DNA from: Brachyspira hyodysenteriae ATCC 27164 | Lineage (GTDB): Bacteria > Spirochaetota > Brachyspiria > Brachyspirales > Brachyspiraceae | Assembly: GCF_001676785.2 (NCBI RefSeq) | Contig: NZ_CP015910.2 | Span: 992,001 to 1,056,000 of the forward strand | Reading direction: 5' to 3' | DNA: 64,000 nt | Part shown: positions 1 through 8,977 of the stretch, one piece after another | Layout of the letters: every line of letters begins with the position of its first letter | How positions within the stretch are numbered: position 1 is the stretch's first letter | Notes under the pieces: model-generated | Told to the model about the DNA's origin: nothing | The model's input: only the letters and a program-made list of their open reading frames with translations | The model's database searches: none | Translations under genes and position numbers: made by a program

Positions 1-353
1 GACCATATATTGTAGTTAATGGCAGAAAAATAAAAGATGATACAGTTAATAAGTCAGTTGCCATAGTTACACTTGCAATAGCTATTTCTGTATTAGCTTC
101 ATTTATCATGTTTTATATAGAAAAATCAAATAGTATGATGCCTATACTTTTTGAGGCAGTATCAGCAATAAGCACAGTAGGACTTTCTCTTGGTATAACA
201 CCAACTGTTACAATATGGAGTAAATTGATACTTATTGTTTTAATGTTTATTGGTAGGGTAGGTTATCTTACTTTGTTTATGAGTATAGGTTCTATTAATC
301 AAGGAAAATACGGTATAATAGATTTACCTACAGGCGAGGTAACTATAGGATAA
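1..353 (+). CDS. KtrB/TrkH-type potassium transporter, C-terminal part (5' end outside window)
   Basis: The reading frame is open from the first bases (frame beginning at position 3) to a TAA at 351-353, so this is the 3' end of a longer gene. The visible 117 or so residues contain a hydrophobic helix, then FEAVSAISTVGLSLGITP and a further helix with FIGRVGYLTL. These are typical of the last pore-loop repeat of Ktr/Trk potassium channels; the TVGLSLG stretch is the fourth selectivity-filter loop. The protein should be an inner-membrane K+ (Na+-coupled) uptake subunit. The next gene starts 2 bp after the stop, so the two are probably co-transcribed, although their functions look unrelated. Confidence 0.85.
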   Translation, partial: PYIVVNGRKIKDDTVNKSVAIVTLAIAISVLASFIMFYIEKSNSMMPILFEAVSAISTVGLSLGITPTVTIWSKLILIVLMFIGRVGYLTLFMSIGSINQGKYGIIDLPTGEVTIG

Positions 354-355
354 TT

Positions 356-1540
356 ATGTCTGAAATTATTATTGTATGCGGTGCCGGAGGTAAAACCTCT
401 TATATAAGACAAATAGCAGAAGATAATAAAGATAAAAAAGTAGTAATCACAACCACTACTAAAATATTCAAACCTAAAAACTATACAGAAACTATAAATA
501 ATCATTCCTTTGATAATGATAATATTATTGTACTTGGAAAAGAGTATGATGAAAAAAAATTAATGTATGCTGGTGATGTAGAGTTAGAGAATGCAATTAA
601 ATATGCTGACATTGTTTTAATAGAGGCTGATGGGGCAAAATACCATCCTTTGAAAATACCTAATGCTGAAGAGCCTGTTATACCAAAGTTCTTATATGCA
701 AGAATATCTCAAATAGTTATTATTATGGGGCTTCATAGCTTAGGAAGAAAATTTAAAGAGGTTTGTTTCAGATATAATTTATGCAGTGAAATAGAGCCTG
801 AAAGAATAGTTGATTTAGATACTATTAATTATATAGCTGATAAATATTATATTAATAAACTTAGATGTAAATGCAGTAATATAAAACTATATTTAAATGA
901 TTTTTCAAAGAATAATTATATTTATTATAAAAAAACAGCTTTTATTATATTAGCATCTGGTAAGAGTGAGCGTTTCAATGGTAACAAATTAATTCATAAA
1001 TTCAAATCCCTTGATAATAAAACATTATTTGAAAAAACAATAGATAAAATATCTGATGTGAGAAAATTATTTAAAGAAAATGAAAAGCTAAAAAATATAG
1101 AAACTTTTGTAATAGTTGTAAGCGTATATGATGATATAATAAATAAAAAATTTGAAAATAAAGATTATTATGCTTTTTATAATGATAATCGTAATGAAGG
1201 AATAAGTGCTTCTATAAAACTAGGCATTAATGAGGCATTAAAATTAAAAGCCGATTCTTTTGCTTTTTTTGTATGCGACATGCCTTTTCTAGAAAGTAAT
1301 GATATATTCAATATGTTAAAATATTTTTATTATAGTCATAAAAATATAGGTGCTATGTTCACAGATAACAGACCTTCTAATCCTGCTATTTTTTCATCTA
1401 AGTATATTAATGATATTTTGAGTTTAGAAAATGATGTTGGTGCAATTAGAATTATAAAAAAGAATATAGAAGATTGTTTTTTTTATACTATAGATGAAAA
1501 TAAATTAAAAGATATAGATACAAGAGAAGATTTATTATAA
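356..1540 (+). CDS. YqeC-like selenium-hydroxylase accessory domain fused to MocA/MobA-like nucleotidyltransferase
   Basis: The 394-residue protein has two parts. Residues 1 to about 185 resemble YqeC, the accessory protein linked to selenium-dependent molybdenum hydroxylases; a GAGGKTS nucleotide-binding loop lies at 9-15 and LIEADGAK at about 88-95. Residues about 194-394 form an NTP-transferase domain of the MobA/MocA type, with LASGKSERFNGNKL at 199-212, a later CDMPFL metal-site motif and a NEGISASI segment. MocA proteins transfer CMP to molybdopterin for hydroxylases of the xanthine dehydrogenase family, matching the hydroxylases downstream. The start has AGGA 5 nt upstream. The two functions are usually separate genes, so this looks like a cofactor-maturation fusion. 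Fold assignment is confident; exact chemistry is inferred. Confidence 0.8.
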   Translation: MSEIIIVCGAGGKTSYIRQIAEDNKDKKVVITTTTKIFKPKNYTETINNHSFDNDNIIVLGKEYDEKKLMYAGDVELENAIKYADIVLIEADGAKYHPLKIPNAEEPVIPKFLYARISQIVIIMGLHSLGRKFKEVCFRYNLCSEIEPERIVDLDTINYIADKYYINKLRCKCSNIKLYLNDFSKNNYIYYKKTAFIILASGKSERFNGNKLIHKFKSLDNKTLFEKTIDKISDVRKLFKENEKLKNIETFVIVVSVYDDIINKKFENKDYYAFYNDNRNEGISASIKLGINEALKLKADSFAFFVCDMPFLESNDIFNMLKYFYYSHKNIGAMFTDNRPSNPAIFSSKYINDILSLENDVGAIRIIKKNIEDCFFYTIDENKLKDIDTREDLL

Positions 1541-1578
1541 AATATTTTAGTTAATAAAAGTAAGTAATTAATAAAAGA

Positions 1579-1613
1579 AAAAGCATAAGCTATAAATAAT
1601 AACTTATGCTTTT
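1579..1613. terminator. bidirectional intrinsic terminator
   Basis: AAAAGCATAAG at 1579-1589 pairs perfectly with CTTATGCTTTT at 1603-1613. An A-rich left flank and T-rich right flank allow termination from both sides, between the convergent yqeC-mocA fusion and the permease gene. Confidence 0.8.
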
Positions 1614-1635
1614 ATATATTAAAAGATATTTTTAA

Positions 1636-3021
1636 TTATTTTTTAGCTTCCTCTTTAGGAAGAATAACGTTAAGTATAATAGCAACACAAGTAGCTATAA
1701 CAACAGGGCTGCTTCCGAATACAGTTTTAGCCCAAGCAGGGAAAGTATCTAAAGCACCGCCAACCTGAACAGTACCCATACCTAAAGCAACAGCAAGTCC
1801 AACTATTAATGTGTTTCTAGGTCCCATATTTTCAGTGAATACCAATTTAATACCAGTCATAGCGATAGAAGCAAATACCATTATAGTAGCTCCTCCTAAT
1901 ACACAAGAAGGTATTGTAGTAAGTAAAGCAGAGAATTTAGGGAATAAACCAGCTATTAATATTATGATAGCAGCTATACCTAAAACGATTCTGTTAATAA
2001 CTTTAGTAGTAACAACTATACCAACGTTCTGACTGTAAGTAGCAGTTGGCAAACAACCGAATACAGAACATAACATGTTAGTAAGACCATAAGCAGTGAT
2101 ACCGCATTTTAATTCTTGGTCAGTAGGCATTCTTCCTATAGGGCTTCCTGAAGTAGTAGCAGAGAAGTCTCCTATTGCCTGAACAGAGTTAACAGCAAAT
2201 AAAAGAGCTATAGCGATAGCAGCAGAAGGGTCAAACTCTATTCCGAAAGGTATAAGTTTAGGTGCTTGGAAAACTCCGGCATTAACAACACTTGCAAAGT
2301 TTATCATGCCAAAGAAGAAAGCAGCTATATATCCTACTATTAAACCGAATAATACAGAAGCTAATTTTAAGAATCCTTTAGTAAATTGGTTGAAGAAAAT
2401 AACTGCTACAAGAGTTATACCAGCAACAGCCCAATACTGCCAAGAACCGAAAGGAACAACTTCACCATTTATTTTGTACAAAGTACTTCCGCCAGCCATA
2501 TATCTAACAGCTGTAGGATATAGAGAAAGACCAACAGTGAAAACTACTGTACCAGCAATTAGAGGTGGGAATAATTTCCTTATTTTATCAACAGCAAAAC
2601 CAAATACTATAGCGATTATACCGCCTATGATTTGAGCTCCAAAAATTATTGCAAGTCCTCTAACACCAAGACCAGTACCTTCAGGGCCTCTAGCAATAGA
2701 CTGCATAGTTGATACATAAGCAAAACTAACACCCATTATCATAGGAAGTCTAGCACCTATATGATAGTTTTTTGTAATAGGTATAGGAAATAACATAATA
2801 ATAGTTGAAATAGCAGCAAATACTAAAGATGATTGTACTAGCAATATTTGCTCTGGACTTCCGCTTTTAAGACCAGCAGCAGAGGATACGATAAGAGCTG
2901 GCGTAACACAACCAACGATCATTGCTACTACGTGCTGAATAGCTAACGGAAAAGCTTGAGACATTTTTGGCATACCTTCGTATTGAAACAAAACGTCTTG
3001 AGTTTTTTCATTTGTACTCAT
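1636..3021 (-). CDS. NCS2-family purine (xanthine/uracil-type) permease
   Basis: This 461-residue polytopic membrane protein has many hydrophobic helices and hallmarks of the nucleobase:cation symporter-2 family. The N-terminal FPLAIQHVVAM contains the conserved QH pair, and the middle holds FAVNSVQAIGDFSATTSGSPIGR, including the conserved GD and a substrate-site glutamine region. It probably imports xanthine or urate with a cation. I set the start at ATG 3021, because GGAG lies 6 nt upstream; an in-frame TTG at 3033 would include the ribosome-binding site. It is the last gene of the xanthine dehydrogenase series, 26 bp after the FAD subunit, so it is likely the uptake step of the same pathway. 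Substrate is inferred from context. Confidence 0.9.
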   Translation of the reverse strand: MSTNEKTQDVLFQYEGMPKMSQAFPLAIQHVVAMIVGCVTPALIVSSAAGLKSGSPEQILLVQSSLVFAAISTIIMLFPIPITKNYHIGARLPMIMGVSFAYVSTMQSIARGPEGTGLGVRGLAIIFGAQIIGGIIAIVFGFAVDKIRKLFPPLIAGTVVFTVGLSLYPTAVRYMAGGSTLYKINGEVVPFGSWQYWAVAGITLVAVIFFNQFTKGFLKLASVLFGLIVGYIAAFFFGMINFASVVNAGVFQAPKLIPFGIEFDPSAAIAIALLFAVNSVQAIGDFSATTSGSPIGRMPTDQELKCGITAYGLTNMLCSVFGCLPTATYSQNVGIVVTTKVINRIVLGIAAIIILIAGLFPKFSALLTTIPSCVLGGATIMVFASIAMTGIKLVFTENMGPRNTLIVGLAVALGMGTVQVGGALDTFPAWAKTVFGSSPVVIATCVAIILNVILPKEEAKK

Positions 3022-3047
3022 AATTAACTCCAATTTTTTATTATATT

Positions 3048-3890
3048 TTATAGATTTATATTATCTAAAAAATATTCTATTAAATTTAAAGCACATTTCT
3101 TCCTATATAAAGCTGTTGACCTAGCACTGTTTCTAGGATTCATAATTGAAGAATATGCTTCCTGTATAGATTTGATATTATTTTTCCATTCTTTAATATC
3201 TGAGACAATAAATTTTTCTTCTATACTTTCGTCTCTTGTAACTGTAACTCCCAATGTACAAAAACTTATTTTAAATCTGTACTTTTCATTTTCTTTACAA
3301 ACTAATGCACATATTGCAAGTTTAGATAATGCATTAGCTTTTCTAGTACCTATTTTTCTATAAAAAGAATACTTATAATCTTTTTTTGGTATCATAATAT
3401 GAGTAAGTATTTCATCATTTTTTAATATGGTTTTACTTACTCCTGTTATAAAATCTTTTATTTTTACTTCTCTTTGTGAATTTTTACTTTTTAATATTAG
3501 AACTGCATCCATAGCATATAAAGAAGGAAGACTGTCTGCAGAAGGTGAGGCATTACAAATATTTCCGCCTATAGTGGCAATATTTCTAATAGGAGGTCCT
3601 GCTATTCCTGAGGCACTGTCTTTCAATACCTGAGGAGTTAAATCTGATTTAATAATTTCATCAAATGTAGTTAAGGCACCTATTATTATATTATTTTCAT
3701 CTTCTTTTACGCCTTTTAATTCATCTATATCATTTATAAATAATATAGGCTTATCGAATTTAGCTATTAAATTGCTTCCTCTTAAATGTTCCACCATTAA
3801 ATCTGTACCGCCTGCAAAAACTATAGAATCGTTTGCAGATCTGAAATCTAATGCTTCATTAATATTTTTAGCTTTTAAAGTTACTGCCAT
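3048..3890 (-). CDS. xdhB: xanthine dehydrogenase FAD-binding subunit
   Basis: The 280-residue protein matches the FAD-binding medium subunit of molybdenum hydroxylases (CoxM/XdhB type). FAGGTDLMV at about 25-33 is the first FAD pyrophosphate-binding motif, and TIGGNICNASPSAD at about 104-117 is the second conserved FAD motif. The C-terminal part is the CO-dehydrogenase flavoprotein C domain. It would pass electrons from the iron-sulfur subunit to NAD(P)+ or another acceptor. The start has AAGGAGGG 9 nt upstream and overlaps the preceding iron-sulfur subunit gene by 10 bp, indicating translational coupling. Substrate identity (xanthine/hypoxanthine) comes from the purine context. Confidence 0.92.
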   Translation of the reverse strand: MAVTLKAKNINEALDFRSANDSIVFAGGTDLMVEHLRGSNLIAKFDKPILFINDIDELKGVKEDENNIIIGALTTFDEIIKSDLTPQVLKDSASGIAGPPIRNIATIGGNICNASPSADSLPSLYAMDAVLILKSKNSQREVKIKDFITGVSKTILKNDEILTHIMIPKKDYKYSFYRKIGTRKANALSKLAICALVCKENEKYRFKISFCTLGVTVTRDESIEEKFIVSDIKEWKNNIKSIQEAYSSIMNPRNSARSTALYRKKCALNLIEYFLDNINL

Positions 3891-4369
3891 AAATTTTTAC
3901 CCTCCTTAAAAGCCATATCGGAAGCTCTTAATACAGCACTTACTATATGATCATATCCAGTGCATCTGCATAAGTTTCCTGATAAACCTTTTCTTACTTC
4001 ATATTCTGTAGGTTTTCCTTTAGTAGAGTTTAAAATAGCTTCGGATGACATTATCATTCCCGGAGTACAGAAACCGCATTGTACTGCACCTTCATCCATA
4101 AAAGCTTTTGTTACTATTTTACCTCTTTCTGTTTCTGTATATCCTTCTATTGTTATGATTTCTTTTCCATCGCATAAAATTATAGGTATTAAACAAGAGT
4201 TTACTACTTTTCCATTCATAAGCACGGCACAAGCTCCGCATTCTCCTTCTCCGCATCCTTCTTTAGTACCTGTAAGTTTTAATTCATCTCTTATAAAATC
4301 TATTAATCTAGTTAAAGGATCTAATTTTGTATTAATTTCATTTCCATTTACTTTAAATTTTATAGGCAT
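3881..4369 (-). CDS. xdhC: xanthine dehydrogenase [2Fe-2S] subunit
   Basis: This 162-residue protein carries both clusters of the hydroxylase small subunit. The N-terminal plant-type ferredoxin motif is CGEGECGACAV followed by a further Cys in NSC. The C-terminal cluster has CGFCTPGM and CRCTGY. It relays electrons from the molybdenum site to FAD. The length is normal for the family. Its ATG shares one base with the stop codon of the large subunit (TAATG), and GGAGGTGAT lies just upstream inside that gene, so the large, iron-sulfur and FAD subunits form a tightly coupled operon. Confidence 0.94.
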   Translation of the reverse strand: MPIKFKVNGNEINTKLDPLTRLIDFIRDELKLTGTKEGCGEGECGACAVLMNGKVVNSCLIPIILCDGKEIITIEGYTETERGKIVTKAFMDEGAVQCGFCTPGMIMSSEAILNSTKGKPTEYEVRKGLSGNLCRCTGYDHIVSAVLRASDMAFKEGKNLWQ

Positions 4370-6504
4370 TATATCACCTCCGCTATGTTTTCAGGCAGAA
4401 TAGGAATTTTTGTAAAATGATGTTTCAAAGCATTTTCCATAGCAGATGCATAAGCACTTGCAGCACCGTCAAAAGTAATTTCTCCTATTCCTTTTGCACC
4501 AGAAGGACCATATTGATAAGGCTCTCCCATAATATATGTTTTTATTTCAGGCAAGTCTAAAGAAGTTGGTATCATATAATCAGACATTTTTACCTGTAAG
4601 AATCTTCCGTCTTTATTTACTATATTTTCTAAAGCACCCCAGCCAAGCGCCTGAGAAACACCGCCTTTTATCTGACCTTCAACTATTTTTTCATCTATTG
4701 GATATCCGCAGTCAAATACAGCCCATACACCTACGATTTTTACTTCTAATGTAAATTTATCTATTTCTACTTCAACAACATTTATTCCAAGTCCGTAAGT
4801 AGGGTAGGCATCTCCTCTTAAATTAGTACTATCCCAATCAACTAAATGCGAAGGGTGTTTATATTCTTCTATTATTTCTATTTCTTCAGATTCATTCCAT
4901 TTATCTTTTAATTTTTTACATGCTTCCTGTATTAAATATCCAACTATCATAACTGAACGTGAAGCTACTGTAGGACCTGTATTTGGAATTACATTTGTAT
5001 CATATACAGATATATCCACATCTTCCAATGGTATTTGAAGATTATAAGCAGCTATTTTTCTGAATGTGGTATGAAGTCCCTGACCTATTTCTGTATTTGA
5101 TGTCAGTATTGTTACTTTATTTCCTTTTTTCTTTAACTTTAATTTAGCTTTGATTATATCTCTTTCTCCGCTTCCTGTGAAAGCACATCCATGCAAGAAA
5201 CAAGATATTCCTATTCCTCTGTACATATCATCTTTATATTTTTTTACTTTGTTTTCATAATCAGATTCTTTTAAAGCTAAATCAAGCATTTTAGGAAGTA
5301 TTATATTATCATGAAATATTCCGCCTGTTATGGTAGGATCATTTTGTTTTACGAAATATTTTCTTTTAAGCTCTATAGGATCAACATTTATTTTATTAGC
5401 TATATTATCCATAGTTCTTTCTATAGCAAATATAGCCTGAGGTCCGCCGAATCCTCTGAATGCACAGCTAGGTACATTATTAGTACAGTATAATCTTCCC
5501 AAAACTCTAACATTAGGGAAATGATATACATTAGCAGCAGTGTAAGTACATCTTTGCATAATAACTCTTGAGCTTGATTCATAAGCACCAGCATCCATAT
5601 CTGAAACTACATCAAGAGCAATGATATTATTATTTTCATCAAGAGCAATTTTAGTTGTGATTTGAGCAGGCTGTCTTTTTACACTATAAGCTAAATCAAA
5701 TTGTCTGTCTAATATAAGTTTAACTGTTTTTTTTAGTTTATGTACGGCAACAGCAACTGCAGCGGATAGTATATCAGGATAATGTTCTTTTCCTCCGAAT
5801 CCTCCGCCTATAGTAGGTGATATTACCCTTACCTTTGAATCTTCAACACCAAGAACAGGAGCAACTGCCTTTTGTACATAATATGGACATTGTGTAGATG
5901 AATATAAAGTTACTCCGTCATTTTCCCAAACACCTACAGTTCCATTAACTTCCATATATAAATGTTCTTGATATGGTGTATGATATGTTTCTTCTATTAT
6001 TGTTTTAGCTTTTTTGAAAGCTTCATCAACATCGCCGTATCCTGCTTTAAATGAAATGAATATATTATCATCTCCATATATAGGACCGCCTAGTAATTTT
6101 TTGGAGTCTTCTATATTTAATACAGGTTCTAAATCTTCATATTCTATTGTAACTTTTTCGGCTATATCATATACTACATTTTTATCAGGGCCTACAATAA
6201 GAAGTATTGTTTCTCCAATATATCTAACATTATCATCAGCAAAAGGACGCCAGTCAGATATAATCATAGTAGCGGCATTTTTACCCGGAACATCTTTATA
6301 ATCTATTACAGAATAACCTTCAGGAAGTTCAGGAATATTGATTTTTAGTATTTTTGCTCTTGCCTTTGTAGAATGAACTATTTTGGCATGCAGGACTTCT
6401 TTTCCAAAATCAATATCATTCAAATACTTAGTTTTTCCTGTTATCTTATCAAGAGCATCTACTCTTGATACAGAATTTTTCAATTCTTTAATTAGAGTTT
6501 CCAT
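4369..6504 (-). CDS. xdhA: xanthine dehydrogenase molybdopterin-binding subunit
   Basis: The 711-residue protein is the large catalytic subunit of a three-component xanthine dehydrogenase. It begins with the a/b-hammerhead domain (DALDKITGKTKYLNDI) and continues with molybdopterin-binding motifs: GGGFGGKEHYP, AFRGFGGPQAIFAIE, EIGQGLHT, and near the C-terminus GAKGIGEIT, whose glutamate is the expected catalytic base. It should hydroxylate a purine ring position using water. GAGGG lies upstream of the ATG. The 162-bp gap separating it from carbamate kinase contains a stem-loop at 6601-6652 and room for its own promoter. This is a different architecture from the fused hydroxylase at 16894, so the window encodes two enzymes of this family. 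Confidence 0.92.
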   Translation of the reverse strand: METLIKELKNSVSRVDALDKITGKTKYLNDIDFGKEVLHAKIVHSTKARAKILKINIPELPEGYSVIDYKDVPGKNAATMIISDWRPFADDNVRYIGETILLIVGPDKNVVYDIAEKVTIEYEDLEPVLNIEDSKKLLGGPIYGDDNIFISFKAGYGDVDEAFKKAKTIIEETYHTPYQEHLYMEVNGTVGVWENDGVTLYSSTQCPYYVQKAVAPVLGVEDSKVRVISPTIGGGFGGKEHYPDILSAAVAVAVHKLKKTVKLILDRQFDLAYSVKRQPAQITTKIALDENNNIIALDVVSDMDAGAYESSSRVIMQRCTYTAANVYHFPNVRVLGRLYCTNNVPSCAFRGFGGPQAIFAIERTMDNIANKINVDPIELKRKYFVKQNDPTITGGIFHDNIILPKMLDLALKESDYENKVKKYKDDMYRGIGISCFLHGCAFTGSGERDIIKAKLKLKKKGNKVTILTSNTEIGQGLHTTFRKIAAYNLQIPLEDVDISVYDTNVIPNTGPTVASRSVMIVGYLIQEACKKLKDKWNESEEIEIIEEYKHPSHLVDWDSTNLRGDAYPTYGLGINVVEVEIDKFTLEVKIVGVWAVFDCGYPIDEKIVEGQIKGGVSQALGWGALENIVNKDGRFLQVKMSDYMIPTSLDLPEIKTYIMGEPYQYGPSGAKGIGEITFDGAASAYASAMENALKHHFTKIPILPENIAEVI

Positions 6505-6600
6505 AAAATAGCCCTCAACTTATTATTTAATTTAAATATTGTTAATATTTATAATATATCAATAGTAAAATATTAATATATTATAGATATTGACAAGCTA

Positions 6601-6652
6601 TAAATAAACTAGATAATTATATATTTTAGTTATATAAATATCTAGTTCATTT
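6601..6652. other. imperfect inverted repeat between carbamate kinase and xdhA
   Basis: AACTAGATA at 6607-6615 pairs with TATCTAGTT at 6639-6647. The stem continues past one mismatch with TAAAT at 6601-6605 and ATTTA at 6648-6652 region. It lies just after the stop of the upstream minus-strand gene. There is no strong T-run, so it may be a weak terminator or an operator for the xdh genes. Confidence 0.4.
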
Positions 6653-6666
6653 ATATACTACTAAAA

Positions 6667-7608
6667 TTATTTTACTACTCTAGTACCAGTTTTTCCATTG
6701 ATAGCATCTTTAGCTTTTTCTAATAATGTTATCATAGCTTCTTTTCCAGTAGCTTCAACAAACTGCATACAAGCCTGTACTTTTGGAAGCATAGAACCAG
6801 GAGCAAACTGACCGTCATCGCAATGTTTTTTAGCTTCTGCTATAGTCATAGAATCAAGCCATTTAACATCAGGTTTTCCGAAGTTAACAGCAACTTTTTC
6901 AACAGCTGTTAAAATGATAAGCATATCAGCATTAAGTTCTTTAGCAAGTACAGAAGCAGCAAAGTCTTTATCTATAACAGCAGCCATACCTTTTAAGTGA
7001 TTGCCTATTCTTATTACAGGTATTCCGCCGCCGCCGCAGCAAATTACTAATGCTTTTTCATTAAGCATAGCATTGATTGCAGTACTTTCAGCTATAGCAA
7101 CAGGTTTTGGAGAAGCAACAACTCTTCTATATCCTCTTCCTGCATCTTCTTTTACTATCCAACCTAATTCTTTAGCTTTTGCTTCGCCTTCTTCCTTAGT
7201 CATAAACTGACCTATAGGTTTAGTAGGATTTTTGAAAGCAGGATCATTTTCATCAACTACTACTTGTGTAATTAATGTAGCAATTGGCGGAACTGTAATA
7301 TTTCTATTAGAGAACTCTTCCATAATAGCATTCTGCAAGTCATAACCAATATAAGCCTGACTCATAGCAACACATACTGATAAAGGTATAGGATTACCTG
7401 TATTATGATTGTTAGTGTATTCATTCATAGCATTATTTATGAATCCAACTTGAGGTCCATTACCATGAGCTACAATTACTTCACATCCGCTTTCTACTAA
7501 ATCTACTATATTTTTAGCAGTGATTTTTACAGCTTCCATTTGCTCAGCAAGAGTATCACCTAAAGCATTTCCTCCCAAAGCAATAACAATTCTTTTTTTA
7601 TTTTCCAT
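6667..7608 (-). CDS. arcC: carbamate kinase
   Basis: The 313-residue protein is a full-length carbamate kinase of the amino-acid kinase fold. The N-terminal ALGGNALGD loop binds carbamoyl phosphate, VAHGNGPQVGF follows at about residue 46, and CCGGGGIPV and AVIDKDFAA lie in the second half. It makes ATP from carbamoyl phosphate and ADP, with release of CO2 and ammonia. Together with the YgeW-type carbamoyltransferase just upstream it gives the energy-conserving end of the pathway, a role like that of YqeA in the related enteric cluster. AGGA precedes the ATG. A 130-bp leader with two stem-loops separates it from ygeW, suggesting separate or attenuated expression. Confidence 0.93.
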   Translation of the reverse strand: MENKKRIVIALGGNALGDTLAEQMEAVKITAKNIVDLVESGCEVIVAHGNGPQVGFINNAMNEYTNNHNTGNPIPLSVCVAMSQAYIGYDLQNAIMEEFSNRNITVPPIATLITQVVVDENDPAFKNPTKPIGQFMTKEEGEAKAKELGWIVKEDAGRGYRRVVASPKPVAIAESTAINAMLNEKALVICCGGGGIPVIRIGNHLKGMAAVIDKDFAASVLAKELNADMLIILTAVEKVAVNFGKPDVKWLDSMTIAEAKKHCDDGQFAPGSMLPKVQACMQFVEATGKEAMITLLEKAKDAINGKTGTRVVK

Positions 7609-7644
7609 ATTTTAATATCCTAAAGCAAAAATTAAATTCTTTTT

Positions 7645-7675
7645 ATATTGTAAAAAGTGCTTTTTTTCACAATAT
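7645..7675. promoter_or_regulatory. inverted repeat in the carbamate kinase leader
   Basis: ATATTGTAAAAA at 7645-7656 is repeated in inverted form at 7663-7675, with one extra base and a 6-nt loop. It sits 37 bp upstream of the carbamate kinase start on the minus strand, a plausible operator or leader hairpin. No protein partner can be named from sequence. Confidence 0.4.
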
Positions 7676-7689
7676 AATAGATATAAAAT

Positions 7690-7722
7690 GGTAAGTACTA
7701 TAATATATTATAGATACTTACC
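7690..7722 (-). terminator. stem-loop after ygeW (probable terminator or attenuator)
   Basis: GGTAAGTA and CTATAATA at 7690-7705 pair with TATTATAG and TACTTACC at 7706-7722, with one bulged A. This 16-bp stem lies 16 nt past the ygeW stop and is followed on the minus strand by ATTTTAT. It may partly terminate transcription before the carbamate kinase gene. Confidence 0.55.
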
Positions 7723-7738
7723 ATCTATTTAGTTTTTA

Positions 7739-8929
7739 TTATCCAAATATTCTTTGTTTTTTATCAGAAGCTAATTTGCTTAATATAGCTTGAGGATCTC
7801 TGAACTTAGATAAGAAGATCATAGCAGCTATAACATAAGGTTTGTAACTAGCTTGTTTGTAAAGAGGTACTCTGTATCTATCAAATACTGAAGCAGCAAC
7901 CTCACCATCTTTACAGCTAACATCATTAATATCAGCAGGTAAGCAGTGTAAGTATAAAGCTTTTCCATTTTTAGTTTTCTTCATTTTTTCTTCAGTACAG
8001 CACCAATCTTTATGCTGAGCATTTTGCTCTAATAATCTTTTTTCAAGAGCTTTGATTCCGTCAGTGTCGCCTTTACCATAAAGGTCAGTTCTTTCCTGCA
8101 TAGCAGCAAAAGGAGCCCAAGATTTAGGATAAACAACATCAGCATCTTCAAATGCTTCGTCCATATTGTTAGTGATAGTTAATTTAACACCAGCAGCTTC
8201 AGCATTTTTCTTAGCAATAGCTTCAACTTCAGGCATAAGTTCATAACCTTTTGGATAAGCTAAAGCAACATCCATACCTAATCTAGTGAATAAACCAGCA
8301 GCACCTTGAGGTACAGAAAGGGGTTTACCATAAGAAGGTGAATAAGCCCAAGTCATAGCAACTTTTTTACCTTTTAAGTTTTCTAATCCGCCTAATTCAT
8401 GGATGAAGTGTAAAGAGTCAGCCATCATTTGAGTTGGATGGTCTCTATCACACTGTAAGTTAACTAGAGTAGGTCTTTGCTCTAATATACCATCGTTGTA
8501 ACCTTGTTTTACAGATTCAGAAACTTCTTTCATATATTCGTGACCTTTACCGATGTACATATCATCTCTGATACCAATAACATCAGCCATGAAAGATACC
8601 ATGTTAGCAGTTTCTCTAACAGTTTCACCATGAGCTATTTGGCTTTTACCTTCGTCTAAGTCTTGTACTTCTAAACCTAAAAGGTTACAAGCAGAAGCGA
8701 AAGAGAAACGAGTTCTAGTAGAATTATCTCTGAATAAAGAGATACCTAAACCAGAATCAAATACTTTAGTAGAAATGTTGCTTTCTCTTAAGAATCTTAA
8801 AGCATCAGCAACAGTCCAAACTGCTTGTAATTCATCAAAAGTTTTGTCCCAAGTTAAAAAGAAATCATTTTGATACATTTTGCCGAATTCAAGGCTATCG
8901 AGTTTTGAAATGTATTTTTGTATACCCAT
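7739..8929 (-). CDS. ygeW: YgeW-type knotted carbamoyltransferase
   Basis: The 396-residue protein belongs to the aspartate/ornithine carbamoyltransferase superfamily and matches the YgeW branch closely. The carbamoyl-phosphate motif STRTR lies at about 70-74 (NSTRTRFSF), DHPTQMMAD in the middle, and a C-terminal HCLPADI motif as in ornithine carbamoyltransferases. Enteric YgeW is structurally a knotted carbamoyltransferase in purine-degradation clusters. In the catabolic direction it would yield carbamoyl phosphate for the adjacent carbamate kinase. The length is typical and an AAGGA box precedes the start. It lies 48 bp downstream of ygeY in the same strand. The natural substrate is inferred, not shown by the sequence. 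Confidence 0.92.
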   Translation of the reverse strand: MGIQKYISKLDSLEFGKMYQNDFFLTWDKTFDELQAVWTVADALRFLRESNISTKVFDSGLGISLFRDNSTRTRFSFASACNLLGLEVQDLDEGKSQIAHGETVRETANMVSFMADVIGIRDDMYIGKGHEYMKEVSESVKQGYNDGILEQRPTLVNLQCDRDHPTQMMADSLHFIHELGGLENLKGKKVAMTWAYSPSYGKPLSVPQGAAGLFTRLGMDVALAYPKGYELMPEVEAIAKKNAEAAGVKLTITNNMDEAFEDADVVYPKSWAPFAAMQERTDLYGKGDTDGIKALEKRLLEQNAQHKDWCCTEEKMKKTKNGKALYLHCLPADINDVSCKDGEVAASVFDRYRVPLYKQASYKPYVIAAMIFLSKFRDPQAILSKLASDKKQRIFG

Positions 8930-8977
8930 ATTTTTTCATCCTTTTTTATTTTTTTATTTAAATTATTTTTTATTTAA

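Noticed and set aside
3960..4403. A long open frame on the plus strand opposite the xanthine dehydrogenase Fe-S subunit
   Set aside because: It has no ribosome-binding site or recognisable domain and lies entirely over a gene with perfect cluster motifs on the other strand.
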